Source: a virus
Length of the DNA stretch: 64,000 nt
Virus record (IMG/VR): IMGVR_UViG_3300033273_000374
Location: 64,001-128,000 of that record
Direction: 5' to 3' (one strand)
Position numbers and translations under genes: made by a program. A model generated the notes under the pieces. It saw only the letters and a program-made list of their open reading frames with translations. It had not been told where the DNA came from and made no database searches. Below are positions 22,566 to 30,796 of the stretch, piece after piece; positions within the stretch are counted from its first letter, which is position 1; every line of letters starts with the position of its first letter.

Positions 22566-25537
22566 TATCTAAATACTCCGACCTGTGGAAACTTAATGTA
22601 TTTATCTTCATCGTCTTGGTACACAAATTTGTCTACACTTGCAAAGAAACGTGTGCTTTTTCCGTCAAAGTAAGTTTCGCCTATTATACTATCTTCAAGA
22701 TCTACTCTTAGATAGTTTGGTGCTGTTCTACCACCGCTTGGACGATTTTCGTAGAAATAGTCACCATTCAAGTATGTTACACGAACTTTCGCACCTAAGT
22801 CAATCTCTGTTTTGAATGTGCATACCAGCACACCGTTAACACTTTTTATATTCCATACACCACCACGTTGGTTTACACTTGCACTTCCTGCAAAGTACTT
22901 TTCAACATAGCCATCAATTGCTGTTGATTCGCTGAACGGTGTTCCGTCTTGGTCATACACATCACCAAAGTTTGCAGTTTCTAAGTTCCAACCATCATTG
23001 GTTTGTGTTGTAGCAGTGCTGCCAGTAAGTCCAGTTTGCTGTAGCCAGATAACATCTATACCATCACCTGCAAATTGGCTTATATCATTTACACCTTCTA
23101 TATAACCTGCTCTAACAATATCGCCTGCAATCTTGTTATTGATAGCATCAAACGCAATACCATCAACTGCAAAATCTACTGTGGCACTTATTCCTGTTGA
23201 TTTGTCAAGTTCACTGATATTAAGTGAATACAAGTCAAATGAGGTTTCTGCTGTTACTGTGTATTTTCCAGTTTCTTTGTTGTAGTATTTGCTAAGGTTG
23301 TTGTCAAGTATGTATCTGTCAACTTCAAAGCTAATGTTCTTAAGATCAATTGCTGTTCTTTGTTCTAGTAAATATTTGATCTTCTTGCTTGTCCCTGGTT
23401 TGCAGTACACAATTGGCACAGCCAGTGTCCAGCCAAGTATGCTGTTATCCTCTTGTTTACTTTGCATCCACTCAGGTAGTACCAAACGTTCAAGGATGAC
23501 TTCACCAATTGCACTTTTTAATCTGGCACGCATATTTTCAATTGCATTTGGATATGCAAGATAATCATTTCCAGAACTTGAACGATAGTTTCCACTATCA
23601 ACTGTGATGTAGTAATCCTCTCCTGCATCAACACTGAGAGGGTTGGTCCAATCATTGCTACTACGCAAGTCTACACGTTGACTTGCAGGTGCAGGTCTAT
23701 CAGTAGTTGGATCTGTTCCAACTGCTTTGTCAACCATTTCAATATACACCAGCTCGTAACGCACAGTGCCATCTGTGTTAAGAGCTCTTGCAGTTTTAAA
23801 ACTACCAAACCTTAACACATTGTTCCAATGATTTTGTGCAGCAGCTTCTACATAATCAGTTTCTGGTTTTGGATTCAATCCAGATGCTACTAGCATACGC
23901 ATATCTTTTTGTAGTCCAAAATTGAAGTCTGTGGGTCTATAGATATCTCGTTGTGGAATATCATCTGCGTTATAAATTAGACTATCGTATATTTCTCTTT
24001 GTGTCTGGTTAGGTAGTGCTTTAACATATAAACTTTCGTATGGTTTGATGCTGCTTGGTGTAACCTTTATAGTAAATGTTTCAAACGTGTCAATGGTTAA
24101 ATCTGAACTGAAGGCCCTTACTGTAAATGTGTAAGTTCTTTCCCAAACAGTTTCGTTATAGAATAGTGTTTCAACATCAAATGTGGTAGTGCCTGTATCA
24201 AACATCATTGTTTCAAAACTAACACGGCCTATAATCAAACCACTGCTATCTAGTGTAAGCCCTTGTGGCAAGGCTTGTGCATAACCTGCTTTAAGTTCAT
24301 ATTGTACACTTGCTCCACTACCAATTGTTGCTTTTACATCAAGTTCACTAACACTACCTGTTTCTATGGTTCCTAGGTCAGTGTTAGGCCAGGTAATTGT
24401 TTTGTCAACATCACCTTCAACTTTCATTGTAAAGTAAACCCAATCGCTTACACGATCCGTAGCATTCTTTTTCTTACAACGCACTGCCCAGTCATATTCT
24501 ACTGTAGTTGGAGTTAAACTTGGCAATGTTCCATAAAACCAGCCTGTGTCTGTGTCTAATACAAGTCCTGGAGGTGCATTGTACCCACTACCGCCATAGT
24601 CTACTGTATCAAATCCAACTCCATCTGCATCAAAACCTGATCCAACGTCGCTGGTAAGTTCAAAAACTATAGGATCATTGTCTAGATCTAATCCTTTGAA
24701 TTGGAATGCAAAATAGTTGTCGTGTTTGAATGTTCCAAGATCTTGTGATGGAGTTGTCATAAACGGATCACGCTGTGGAGTTTGATCTGCAGTTAATAGA
24801 ACATTAAGTTCACTGTCTGCTGCAAAGTTACTGGCTGAATCTGCTGTAAATACTTCATTATCAGCAGTAAGCAAGTTTCTACTGACCACAAACATTGTAT
24901 AAGTTCGTTGGTCAATTCTAAATCCATCACTTACTTGTGCAGTAAATTCATAGTTTTTGCTTACACTGCGAGTAGCAAAATCCCAAGCAGTTGTATCAAA
25001 CGCTTCTGCATCAAATCCTGGTGTGCTATTATCAGCAAGTTCTGGCAGTATATATCCACTGATTAATCCGCTTGTGCTTAATGTCAGGCCTGGTGGAAAA
25101 TTACCACCCACAATACTCCATGTAAGGTTTTGTCCTGGGTCTTCATCTGTAGCAGTGAGTTGTATGTTTATTATGCTTCCATCAAATACTGCACCTAATG
25201 CACTGGCAGGAAGTGTATCTATCACAGGATCATCTGGACCTGTAACAGTAATACTAAACACACGATCAGCAACTTGTCCGTCAACGCTGGTTGCTCTTAC
25301 TGTGAATTGATTAAATGTGTCTACAGCAACCTCTTGTGGAACACCTTGTATGTAGTCTGTGTTACTAGGATAGCCTTCTACTGATCCATCTGTTCTAATA
25401 ACAATACCATCAGGTAATCTACCACTATGGAACTTGTAGTTGGTTGCGTTTTCTGCACCCAGTTGTAGTTGGTAAAATTCACCTTCTACAATTGTCCCTA
25501 GGTCACCAGGTGGTGTTATCCACGATGGAGCGGCCAT
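22565..25537 (-). CDS. Large modular tail fibre with Ig-like domains
   Basis: 990 residues. At least four repeats of putative-Ig (He_PIG) type are visible, marked by LPDGIVIRTDGSVEGYPS, FPPGLTLSTSGLISGY, PPGLVLDTDTGWFYG and LPQGLTLDSSGLIIGR. The C-terminal half has unrelated beta-rich sequence. The N-terminus APSWITPPGDLGTIVEG opens the first domain. This is typical of long adhesive phage proteins and probably contributes to host binding. A late promoter (25558-25564) and an AGGAG site precede it. Confidence 0.85.
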   Translation of the reverse strand: MAAPSWITPPGDLGTIVEGEFYQLQLGAENATNYKFHSGRLPDGIVIRTDGSVEGYPSNTDYIQGVPQEVAVDTFNQFTVRATSVDGQVADRVFSITVTGPDDPVIDTLPASALGAVFDGSIINIQLTATDEDPGQNLTWSIVGGNFPPGLTLSTSGLISGYILPELADNSTPGFDAEAFDTTAWDFATRSVSKNYEFTAQVSDGFRIDQRTYTMFVVSRNLLTADNEVFTADSASNFAADSELNVLLTADQTPQRDPFMTTPSQDLGTFKHDNYFAFQFKGLDLDNDPIVFELTSDVGSGFDADGVGFDTVDYGGSGYNAPPGLVLDTDTGWFYGTLPSLTPTTVEYDWAVRCKKKNATDRVSDWVYFTMKVEGDVDKTITWPNTDLGTIETGSVSELDVKATIGSGASVQYELKAGYAQALPQGLTLDSSGLIIGRVSFETMMFDTGTTTFDVETLFYNETVWERTYTFTVRAFSSDLTIDTFETFTIKVTPSSIKPYESLYVKALPNQTQREIYDSLIYNADDIPQRDIYRPTDFNFGLQKDMRMLVASGLNPKPETDYVEAAAQNHWNNVLRFGSFKTARALNTDGTVRYELVYIEMVDKAVGTDPTTDRPAPASQRVDLRSSNDWTNPLSVDAGEDYYITVDSGNYRSSSGNDYLAYPNAIENMRARLKSAIGEVILERLVLPEWMQSKQEDNSILGWTLAVPIVYCKPGTSKKIKYLLEQRTAIDLKNISFEVDRYILDNNLSKYYNKETGKYTVTAETSFDLYSLNISELDKSTGISATVDFAVDGIAFDAINNKIAGDIVRAGYIEGVNDISQFAGDGIDVIWLQQTGLTGSTATTQTNDGWNLETANFGDVYDQDGTPFSESTAIDGYVEKYFAGSASVNQRGGVWNIKSVNGVLVCTFKTEIDLGAKVRVTYLNGDYFYENRPSGGRTAPNYLRVDLEDSIIGETYFDGKSTRFFASVDKFVYQDDEDKYIKFPQVGVFR

Positions 25538-25557
25538 TTAAATACTCCTCTTTGTAG

Positions 25558-25564
25558 TATTTAT
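25558..25564 (-). promoter_or_regulatory. T4-type late promoter (ATAAATA)
   Basis: GATAAATA on the minus strand, 20 bp upstream of the ATG at 25537, with an AGGAGT ribosome site between. Confidence 0.7.
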
Positions 25565-25569
25565 CGCTC

Positions 25570-26913
25570 TTACCAAGTTGCGATTGCTACACGCTTCCAT
25601 ACACTTGTGGCACCATCATAGTCTGCAGTGCAATAATAAATGTAACTAGAGTCAAAAGCAACATCACCTTGCTGATCGCCTGCAGCACCTATTGCACTTG
25701 CTGGTGTATATGTGTTTTCAACTCGTAATCTATCCCCTGAAACAACAACTTTGCCTGTACCTGCAGGATTTAGAATGATGTCTTCGTTGGTGCTAAGTGA
25801 TGAAATATTGTTATCTTCTAATCTTAAGCCGCTGGTTTCTAATTTGTCACCAGTTACTGTAGCAGTTGTGATGATCGTACTAGTAGCACTAATTGAAGTA
25901 GTGGTTAGTCCACCGTTAAACGCTGGAGCAGTTGTTGTGCTTGCTCCTCTACCTAATACACTGTCAATTGTGCTGGTGTTTGCAATAGTAAGCACATCAG
26001 CAGTGATGCTGGTGGTTATATCTGCTCCGCCAACAACACCTAATATTTCACCATTTTCAATAACATGAGCAGTGCTTGTATCATCAACTAGTGTTAGACT
26101 GTAGGTGTTTGAACTAATTTGTGTGTCAACATAGCCTTTGGTTGCTGCATCTTGAGTGTTGCTTGGATCACTGACATTAATAAGCAAATTACTATTGAAG
26201 TCAATGTTGCCTGCAGGATCAATCACAATGTTGCCGCTAGTGGTGCTGATAGTGTCAGCATCACCTATTGTGATGTTACCTCCTAGTGTGATGTTGCCTG
26301 TTACATCTACGTTACCACTAAAAGTACCATCTCTAGCACTAATATCTCTTGCATACAAATCACGCCATTTGAGTGTGGTACTACCTAGGTCGTTGTTTTG
26401 TGTAACACTAGGAACAATGCTGCTATCAACTCTACCAACAAAGGTAATAGTGTCTGCGCTACTATCACCTAAATCAACACTGCCGTTTGCTGTTAACAAT
26501 CCACCAATGGTAACAGCATTGGTTACTGTTAAATCACTAACAGTTGTGCTGCCTATAGTGATTGCACCAAACGTAGCAGCACCTGTTACAGACAGTGTGC
26601 CACCTATTTGTGCGTTGGCGTCTACTTGTAGATTGTTGCTACGGCTCTGGCCTGTGACAACAAGTGCGCCTCTGATCAGTGTATCAGCACTGATATCAAC
26701 TTCACCTGCACCACTTGGACTTAGCACAATGTCTTGGTTAGTGGTTTCTGTGCTGATTACATTTGCATTGAAACTTAAACTGCTTAGACTACTGCCACCA
26801 AGTTCGTTGTAGATTTCAGTAAAGTTTTCATTAACTTTATTGAAAGCGACCCTAAGGAGATCACCGGTGCCATCGTCTTGGTTAGTGCCAATGTTGATAG
26901 TTTGCTTAGCCAC
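25570..26913 (-). CDS. Tail-fibre-like protein, modular
   Basis: 447 residues. The N-terminus MAKQTINIGTNQDDGTGDLL with FNKVNENFTEIYNEL is shared with the gene at 26925. A long stretch of short beta repeats follows (GNITLGGNITIGDADTI, DAATKGYVDTQIS), as in long-tail-fibre shafts, and then an end module GDVAFDSSYIYYCTADYDG shared with the gene at 21834. It is probably a trimeric fibre component. Confidence 0.85.
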   Translation of the reverse strand: MAKQTINIGTNQDDGTGDLLRVAFNKVNENFTEIYNELGGSSLSSLSFNANVISTETTNQDIVLSPSGAGEVDISADTLIRGALVVTGQSRSNNLQVDANAQIGGTLSVTGAATFGAITIGSTTVSDLTVTNAVTIGGLLTANGSVDLGDSSADTITFVGRVDSSIVPSVTQNNDLGSTTLKWRDLYARDISARDGTFSGNVDVTGNITLGGNITIGDADTISTTSGNIVIDPAGNIDFNSNLLINVSDPSNTQDAATKGYVDTQISSNTYSLTLVDDTSTAHVIENGEILGVVGGADITTSITADVLTIANTSTIDSVLGRGASTTTAPAFNGGLTTTSISATSTIITTATVTGDKLETSGLRLEDNNISSLSTNEDIILNPAGTGKVVVSGDRLRVENTYTPASAIGAAGDQQGDVAFDSSYIYYCTADYDGATSVWKRVAIATW

Positions 26914-26924
26914 TGTAACTCTCC

Positions 26925-27494
26925 TTATGCGTTAGCGTAGTAAGGAATTACATACACACTGCCATCAATCTTTACTTTCATATACCCTGTTGGAGTTGCT
27001 GGTAGAGCATTTGCACCACCTGCTGCGCCTACAGTTGTTTGTGTAGATACATTGAAGTTAACTACACCAGTGCCACTTGGATCAAGTGTAATGTCTTGGT
27101 TACTGTTTGCTGTGCCAATTGTGCCAGCATGTATTGTAACATCTTCTGCTTGGAATGTTGAAGTAGTAGCATTCCAACTTAGTTTGCTGCTAAACTGGAT
27201 GTCACCGTCTGCATCGCTGTAAGCGATACCATTGTCTACATGATCAGTAAAACGTAGTTCAGCCGCAGTTGCAATAACAACTTTGCCTGTGCCGTTTGGA
27301 TCAAGTATGATGTTTCCGTTTGTGTTTTCACTGATTAAACTGTTGCCACTGATAGCAACATTGTTCCCGCTGCCTGCCGCAGAAACGCTGTACAACTCAG
27401 TGAAGTTGTCGTTAATTTTATCAAAAGCGGTACGAAGCGGATCGCCTGTACCGTCATTGGCGGCAGAACCAATGTTAATAGTTTGTTTTGCCAT
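26925..27494 (-). CDS. Tail-fibre-like protein, short paralogue
   Basis: 189 residues. Its first 40 residues closely match those of the neighbouring 447-residue protein (MAKQTINIG, DDGTGDPLR-like, NDNFTELY), and NGNIILDPNGTGKVVI is a repeat unit used in both. The C-terminus differs (VYVIPYYANA). A late promoter (27518-27525) and GGAGAT ribosome site precede it, making it first in the fibre operon. Confidence 0.8.
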   Translation of the reverse strand: MAKQTINIGSAANDGTGDPLRTAFDKINDNFTELYSVSAAGSGNNVAISGNSLISENTNGNIILDPNGTGKVVIATAAELRFTDHVDNGIAYSDADGDIQFSSKLSWNATTSTFQAEDVTIHAGTIGTANSNQDITLDPSGTGVVNFNVSTQTTVGAAGGANALPATPTGYMKVKIDGSVYVIPYYANA

Positions 27495-27517
27495 TTGAAT
27501 ATCTCCTTAGGACTGTG

Positions 27518-27525
27518 TATTTATA
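27518..27525 (-). promoter_or_regulatory. T4-type late promoter (TATAAATA)
   Basis: A perfect octamer 23 bp upstream of the ATG at 27494; likely drives the four-gene fibre operon. Confidence 0.75.
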
Positions 27526-27560
27526 GAACTTTTTTACTTAGCCTTGTGCTAAATATTTTT

Positions 27561-27824
27561 ATGATTTTGGATACCTCTAAGTTGCAAACTGTTTATTGGC
27601 GCAAACGCAATGGTAAAATGCACCAATGCTCAACCACTAAAACTGTATATCACATACGTTGTGATAGTTGTGAACAAGAGTTTACTAGAACAAGCAAGCA
27701 ATTGAATAAGAAAAGTGGTACTCATGTTTGTAGCAATTGCAATCAAAAAAGATTTGCTCAAACACAAAGCGCCACTTGGAAACGTTATAACAAACTTGAT
27801 GCTAGTGCAGGATATAAGTTGTGA
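27561..27824 (+). CDS. Zinc-ribbon protein, 87 aa
   Basis: ATG 27561 (MILDTSKLQTVYWRK). Two Cys pairs, CDSCEQEF and CSNCNQKR, 22 residues apart, form a zinc ribbon; the remainder is basic. Similar small proteins in phages are often nuclease-like or nucleic-acid-binding. TAAATA lies five bases before the ATG and could be a late promoter giving a leaderless mRNA. It ends where the convergent Fe-S carrier gene ends, with no gap. Confidence 0.65.
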   Translation: MILDTSKLQTVYWRKRNGKMHQCSTTKTVYHIRCDSCEQEFTRTSKQLNKKSGTHVCSNCNQKRFAQTQSATWKRYNKLDASAGYKL

Positions 27825-28130
27825 TTAGACTGCAAAACTTTCGCCACATCCACAACTAGATGCAGCATTTGGATTAATAACTTTTAGATATGAACCACCT
27901 AGTTCTGTAACGTAGTCTATGGTGCATCCTACCACAAACAATTCTGCCATTGGGTCAAGCACTAACACATCTTCATATGGCTCGCTCCAATTAACATCTG
28001 GCAGGTTCTTTTTAAAATCCCACACATAGGTAAAGCCGGAACAGCCACCACCCGACACTCCAAGTGTAACGTAATCGCCGTTCCGCACTTTATCTAGGTA
28101 TTTCTTTGCTTCTTCAGTTACGGTTATCAT
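27825..28130 (-). CDS. A-type Fe-S cluster carrier (IscA/ErpA/HesB-like)
   Basis: 101 residues from ATG 28130. Three conserved Cys are present: one in SGGGCSGFTYVW and two in SSCGCGESFAV at the end, the standard ligands. These carriers deliver 4Fe-4S or 2Fe-2S clusters to apo-enzymes. Two radical SAM enzymes in this window (1129 and 28242) need 4Fe-4S clusters, and the nearer one lies directly upstream, so supply to it is a reasonable inference. A late promoter lies at 28172-28178. Confidence 0.9.
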   Translation of the reverse strand: MITVTEEAKKYLDKVRNGDYVTLGVSGGGCSGFTYVWDFKKNLPDVNWSEPYEDVLVLDPMAELFVVGCTIDYVTELGGSYLKVINPNAASSCGCGESFAV

Positions 28131-28171
28131 GTTGACCCTCTTATACTTGTCTTGGCCCACTGTGTGTACTG

Positions 28172-28178
28172 TATTTAT
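28172..28178 (-). promoter_or_regulatory. T4-type late promoter (ATAAATA)
   Basis: CATAAATAC on the minus strand, between the tRNA-Glu 3' end and the Fe-S carrier gene (ATG at 28130). Confidence 0.6.
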
Positions 28179-28180
28179 GG

Positions 28181-28256
28181 TGGTGACCCCTACGGGACTC
28201 GAACCCGTGTTTCTGCCGTGAAAGGGCAGCGTCCTAGACCGCTAGACGAAGGGGCC
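28181..28256 (-). tRNA. tRNA-Glu (TTC)
   Basis: A 76-nt cloverleaf with encoded CCA. Acceptor GGCCCCT pairs with AGGGGTC, anticodon loop CTTTCAC gives TTC and the T loop is TTCGAGT. Its 5' end overlaps the last 15 bp of the radical SAM gene, whose stop codon lies inside the tRNA. Confidence 0.95.
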
Positions 28257-29624
28257 GGTGATTTCAGGAAGGTAATCCTGCAATTTGATATTTCTATTTA
28301 CGTCTAATTTATTGTTAAATTCAAAAAACATTTTCAATACATTGTAATCAATATCGTTATTTCTAACAGTGTCAAGTATGTGGTTTACACATGTGTTAAA
28401 ATTATGATCAGTTTTGTAACTAGACGTTGACACTAATTTTTCACAGTCTGTGATTACTGCAGTTTTGTTTGGGTGATTTCCAAACCACAAGTATGATGGT
28501 TCATCTACCCAGTTAATTAATACAGTGGCATTTGGATATTGTGTGTTTAAATAGTTAACCAATGGATATAGCCTAGCTACATTGTATATACTTACACTTA
28601 TATTGAAACAAACCACCCATTGACTGTTAAGTGTACGGACGTTTTTGGCTAGTTTATTCCAAGTTATTGGATAGCGTATGTAATACAGTGCATCTGCAAA
28701 TCCATCAACACTTACAATAAACTCAACATTAGTAAAGTGTTTAATTACATCCAAAAACTTTTTAGGTAAAACAAAGGCATTTGTGTTTATCTGCAATAAG
28801 AAATCAGTGCGGTTTTGTTCAATACATTCTTTTAAAAAGTTTATAAATTCATTGCTTATAACAGGCTCGCCTCCTGCAACATACAAACGTTTTACATTTG
28901 GTATATCTACAATTGCAAAATCTGTTGGAGGCGATAGTCCAACAAGAGTGTCTGTTAAGCCTAGGTTGTAAAACTCTTTGTCTAACATATGGCTATCGCC
29001 CGGGCAACAAATTCTGCACTGTGCATTACATCTATTGCCTGTGCGAATATCATAGTCTAACACAGTAGTGTTATCAATAAATTGCTCAACACTGCGAAAA
29101 CCTGTAAGTTCTACCATTTGTTTTGTTCTATGTTGACGTGGACTAGGTAAACTAGCAGTTTCTCGTGTGGTGCAAATTTCACAATGTGCAACAGGATTGC
29201 CTGCAATCATGTCCTGCCTAATACCATTCATTATATCATTGTTGTAGTTAAAACTTTTTGTTGTAAGCAGTTTGTTTTGATAGCAACAAAATCTGTATGC
29301 TTCTCCATCATGGTTTTGCACTAGAGCACCAAATGCTGCACCACAAAAACTTTTGTTTTCTTCAAGGTATTGCATCACAGGGTGCTGGCCTATGCTGGAC
29401 AAAAAAGCAGGATCAGCACTGTCAAGTTCAATCAACTGTGCATCACTTGCTATGTCAAGTAGTTCTTGACTAGTTATATCATAATGACTGGTATGATATA
29501 CACCTGCTTGTATTTTTGTGTGTGCATCGAGCACTCCACAATATTCTAAATTGTGACTATGTGCAATAGTTTGTGCAGAATAACCGGCTTGTTCACTGCC
29601 GTCACCTATACAAATTATTAGCAT
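28242..29624 (-). CDS. Radical SAM enzyme with extra Cys clusters
   Basis: 460 residues. The radical SAM motif C199-x3-C203-x2-C206 (RCNAQCRICC) and AGGEP (about 250-254) are clear. Before it lie C113-C114 and C148-x2-C151 (HCEIC), possible auxiliary-cluster ligands, as in SPASM/twitch peptide-modifying enzymes. The N-terminal 100 residues (IICIGDGSEQAGYSAQTIA) are unlike typical SPASM proteins. The substrate is unknown. An AGGAG site precedes the ATG, and the 3' end runs 15 bp into tRNA-Glu. Confidence 0.85.
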   Translation of the reverse strand: MLIICIGDGSEQAGYSAQTIAHSHNLEYCGVLDAHTKIQAGVYHTSHYDITSQELLDIASDAQLIELDSADPAFLSSIGQHPVMQYLEENKSFCGAAFGALVQNHDGEAYRFCCYQNKLLTTKSFNYNNDIMNGIRQDMIAGNPVAHCEICTTRETASLPSPRQHRTKQMVELTGFRSVEQFIDNTTVLDYDIRTGNRCNAQCRICCPGDSHMLDKEFYNLGLTDTLVGLSPPTDFAIVDIPNVKRLYVAGGEPVISNEFINFLKECIEQNRTDFLLQINTNAFVLPKKFLDVIKHFTNVEFIVSVDGFADALYYIRYPITWNKLAKNVRTLNSQWVVCFNISVSIYNVARLYPLVNYLNTQYPNATVLINWVDEPSYLWFGNHPNKTAVITDCEKLVSTSSYKTDHNFNTCVNHILDTVRNNDIDYNVLKMFFEFNNKLDVNRNIKLQDYLPEITGPFV

Positions 29625-29738
29625 TTATAGTTCTCCTGGGCACCATCCATTCAATTATTTTACCTGTTAAATGGAAAACAGGATTGTATTTAGTGGAAGT
29701 AAGCGAGATTAACTAACCTCTAGACAAAAGGGCTATTA

Positions 29739-29813
29739 TGGCTCCTCAAGATGGATTCGAACCACCGACCGGATGGTTAACAGCCGTCTGCTCTGCCACT
29801 GAGCTACTGAGGA
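29739..29813 (-). tRNA. tRNA-Asn (GTT)
   Basis: A 75-nt cloverleaf with encoded CCA. Acceptor TCCTCAG pairs with TTGAGGA, discriminator G, anticodon loop CTGTTAA gives GTT, T loop TTCGAAT. One A/C mismatch sits in the anticodon stem. Confidence 0.93.
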
Positions 29814-29821
29814 ATAAAACT

Positions 29822-29895
29822 TGGTGGAGAATAGGAGAGTCGAACTCCTGATTCTAGAATGCAAATCTAGCGTGATCCCACTTCACTAATTCCCC
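29822..29895 (-). tRNA. tRNA-Ala (TGC)
   Basis: A 74-nt cloverleaf with encoded CCA. Acceptor GGGGAAT pairs with ATTCTCC and contains the G3:U70 pair that defines alanine tRNAs. Anticodon loop TTTGCAT gives TGC. Confidence 0.92.
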
Positions 29896-29901
29896 ATTGT
29901 G

Positions 29902-30111
29902 TTATGTGTCTAGAGGAAGTTTGCTATGCTCATCAATCAAGGCTATAACTTCATCTAAACTGCCACAGATAATTTTTACACCTGCCCAATCTTCTTCACT
30001 GTTGCGACCACGTGCCTCAACAACGAAACCATTTGTTACACGCCTAACTTCAATGGTTTCATCTACTTTAACAAGGCCTTCTTGTTTAAGGCTGGTTGTG
30101 TTGTGTGACAT
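29902..30111 (-). CDS. Small hypothetical protein, 69 aa
   Basis: Soluble, acidic, beta-alpha-like pattern (VKVDETIEVRRVTNGFVVEARG, in part; LDEVIALIDEHSKL). No family recognised. A perfect late promoter (30122-30129) and a GGAG ribosome site precede the ATG. It is embedded in the tRNA cluster. Confidence 0.7.
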   Translation of the reverse strand: MSHNTTSLKQEGLVKVDETIEVRRVTNGFVVEARGRNSEEDWAGVKIICGSLDEVIALIDEHSKLPLDT

Positions 30112-30121
30112 TCGTTACTCC

Positions 30122-30129
30122 TATTTATA
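30122..30129 (-). promoter_or_regulatory. T4-type late promoter (TATAAATA)
   Basis: A perfect octamer 10 bp upstream of the ATG at 30111; starts immediately downstream of the tRNA-Asp 3' end. Confidence 0.7.
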
Positions 30130-30131
30130 TG

Positions 30132-30207
30132 TGGCGGGAATGACCGGGCTCGAACCGGCGACCTTTGGCGTGACAGGCCAACGCTCTAACCAATTCAGCA
30201 CACACCC
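30132..30207 (-). tRNA. tRNA-Asp (GTC), slightly irregular
   Basis: 76 nt with encoded CCA and the Asp discriminator G. Anticodon loop CTGTCAC gives GTC and the T loop is TTCGAGC. The acceptor GGGTGTG / CATTCCC has a T/T mismatch and a G/T wobble, and only one base joins the acceptor to the D stem. It may be functional but is less perfect than its neighbours. Confidence 0.85.
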
Positions 30208-30215
30208 ACAAATTG

Positions 30216-30293
30216 TGGTCTCGGTGGTAGGATTCGAACCTACGATCTCTTGCTCCCAAAGCAAGCGGATTAACCAGACTTTCCTACACCGAG
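30216..30293 (-). tRNA. tRNA-Pro (TGG)
   Basis: A 78-nt cloverleaf with encoded CCA and a perfect acceptor CTCGGTG / CACCGAG including the C1-G72 pair typical of Pro. Anticodon loop TTTGGGA gives TGG. Confidence 0.94.
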
Positions 30294-30295
30294 TT

Positions 30296-30388
30296 TGGCG
30301 GACAGGGAGGGATTCGAACCCTCGGAACGATTAACCATCGTTCAATGGATTAGCAATCCACCGCCTTCGACCACTCAGCCACCTATCC
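30296..30388 (-). tRNA. tRNA-Ser (GCT)
   Basis: 93 nt with the long variable arm of class II tRNAs. Acceptor GGATAGG / CCTGTCC, discriminator G, anticodon loop TTGCTAA gives GCT, CCA encoded. Confidence 0.94.
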
Positions 30389-30394
30389 TTGTTG

Positions 30395-30553
30395 TTAAGC
30401 CTTTGCTAGACTACGCAAAAGTTTATCTACTGCAGCCTGTGCTGTTTTACGATCTACACCTTCTGTGCGTTGTACAAATGCAACTGCTTTTTCAACACTC
30501 AATCGTAATCCGTATAGTGCTTCGTGTGCGGCATAATCAACATCTACGTGCAT
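30395..30553 (-). CDS. Small hypothetical protein, 52 aa
   Basis: ATG 30553 to TAA 30395, with a GGAGAT ribosome site. The sequence is helical and charged (HEALYGLRLSVEKAVAFVQ; ending RSLAKA). No family recognised. A TTGACA promoter lies upstream at 30580-30608 and the gene ends 7 bp before tRNA-Ser, so the tRNAs downstream may share its transcript. Confidence 0.7.
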   Translation of the reverse strand: MHVDVDYAAHEALYGLRLSVEKAVAFVQRTEGVDRKTAQAAVDKLLRSLAKA

Positions 30554-30579
30554 AACAATCTCCTAATGTTTATTGTATT

Positions 30580-30608
30580 ATAATACAACAGAAAGTAAGA
30601 GATGTCAA
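30580..30608 (-). promoter_or_regulatory. Sigma70-like promoter in the tRNA cluster
   Basis: -35 TTGACA at 30608-30603, -10 TATTAT at 30585-30580, spacer 17 bp. It would transcribe the 52-residue gene and then tRNA-Ser, Pro and Asp. Confidence 0.6.
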
Positions 30609-30618
30609 TAGAAAAATT

Positions 30619-30651
30619 TGGTGCCTGTAGAGAGGATCAAACTCTCACTCA
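30619..30651 (-). pseudogene. 3' fragment of a tRNA-Leu-like gene
   Basis: 33 nt matching the 3' end (T arm, acceptor strand, CCA) of the complete tRNA-Leu that begins 10 bp upstream on the same strand, with about six differences. It has a T stem (GAGAG / CTCTC) and a TACAGGC-A-CCA end but no D arm or anticodon arm. It looks like a partial tandem duplication or the scar of a recombination event. Confidence 0.75.
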
Positions 30652-30660
30652 AAGCAAATA

Positions 30661-30745
30661 TGGTGCCCGTAGAGAGAATTGAACTCCCACTCCGTAAGGA
30701 AACGGTACCTAAAACCGTCGCGTCTACCTATTCCGCCATACGGGC
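30661..30745 (-). tRNA. tRNA-Leu (TAG)
   Basis: 85 nt, class II with a long variable arm, encoded CCA. Acceptor GCCCGTA / TACGGGC, anticodon loop TTTAGGT gives TAG, discriminator A as expected for Leu. Confidence 0.94.
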
Positions 30746-30796
30746 ATGTGTGGTGTGTTTGACCCTAGTATAGTGTGGTTGGCCCTATTAAAATTA

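Noticed and set aside
22291-26812. Several long plus-strand ORFs over the fibre genes
   Set aside because: Val/Leu/Ser-rich antisense readings of repetitive beta-strand coding sequence; no ribosome sites.
30619-30651. tRNA fragment as a complete second tRNA-Leu
   Set aside because: No D arm, anticodon arm or 5' acceptor strand is present in the 10 bp before the full gene.
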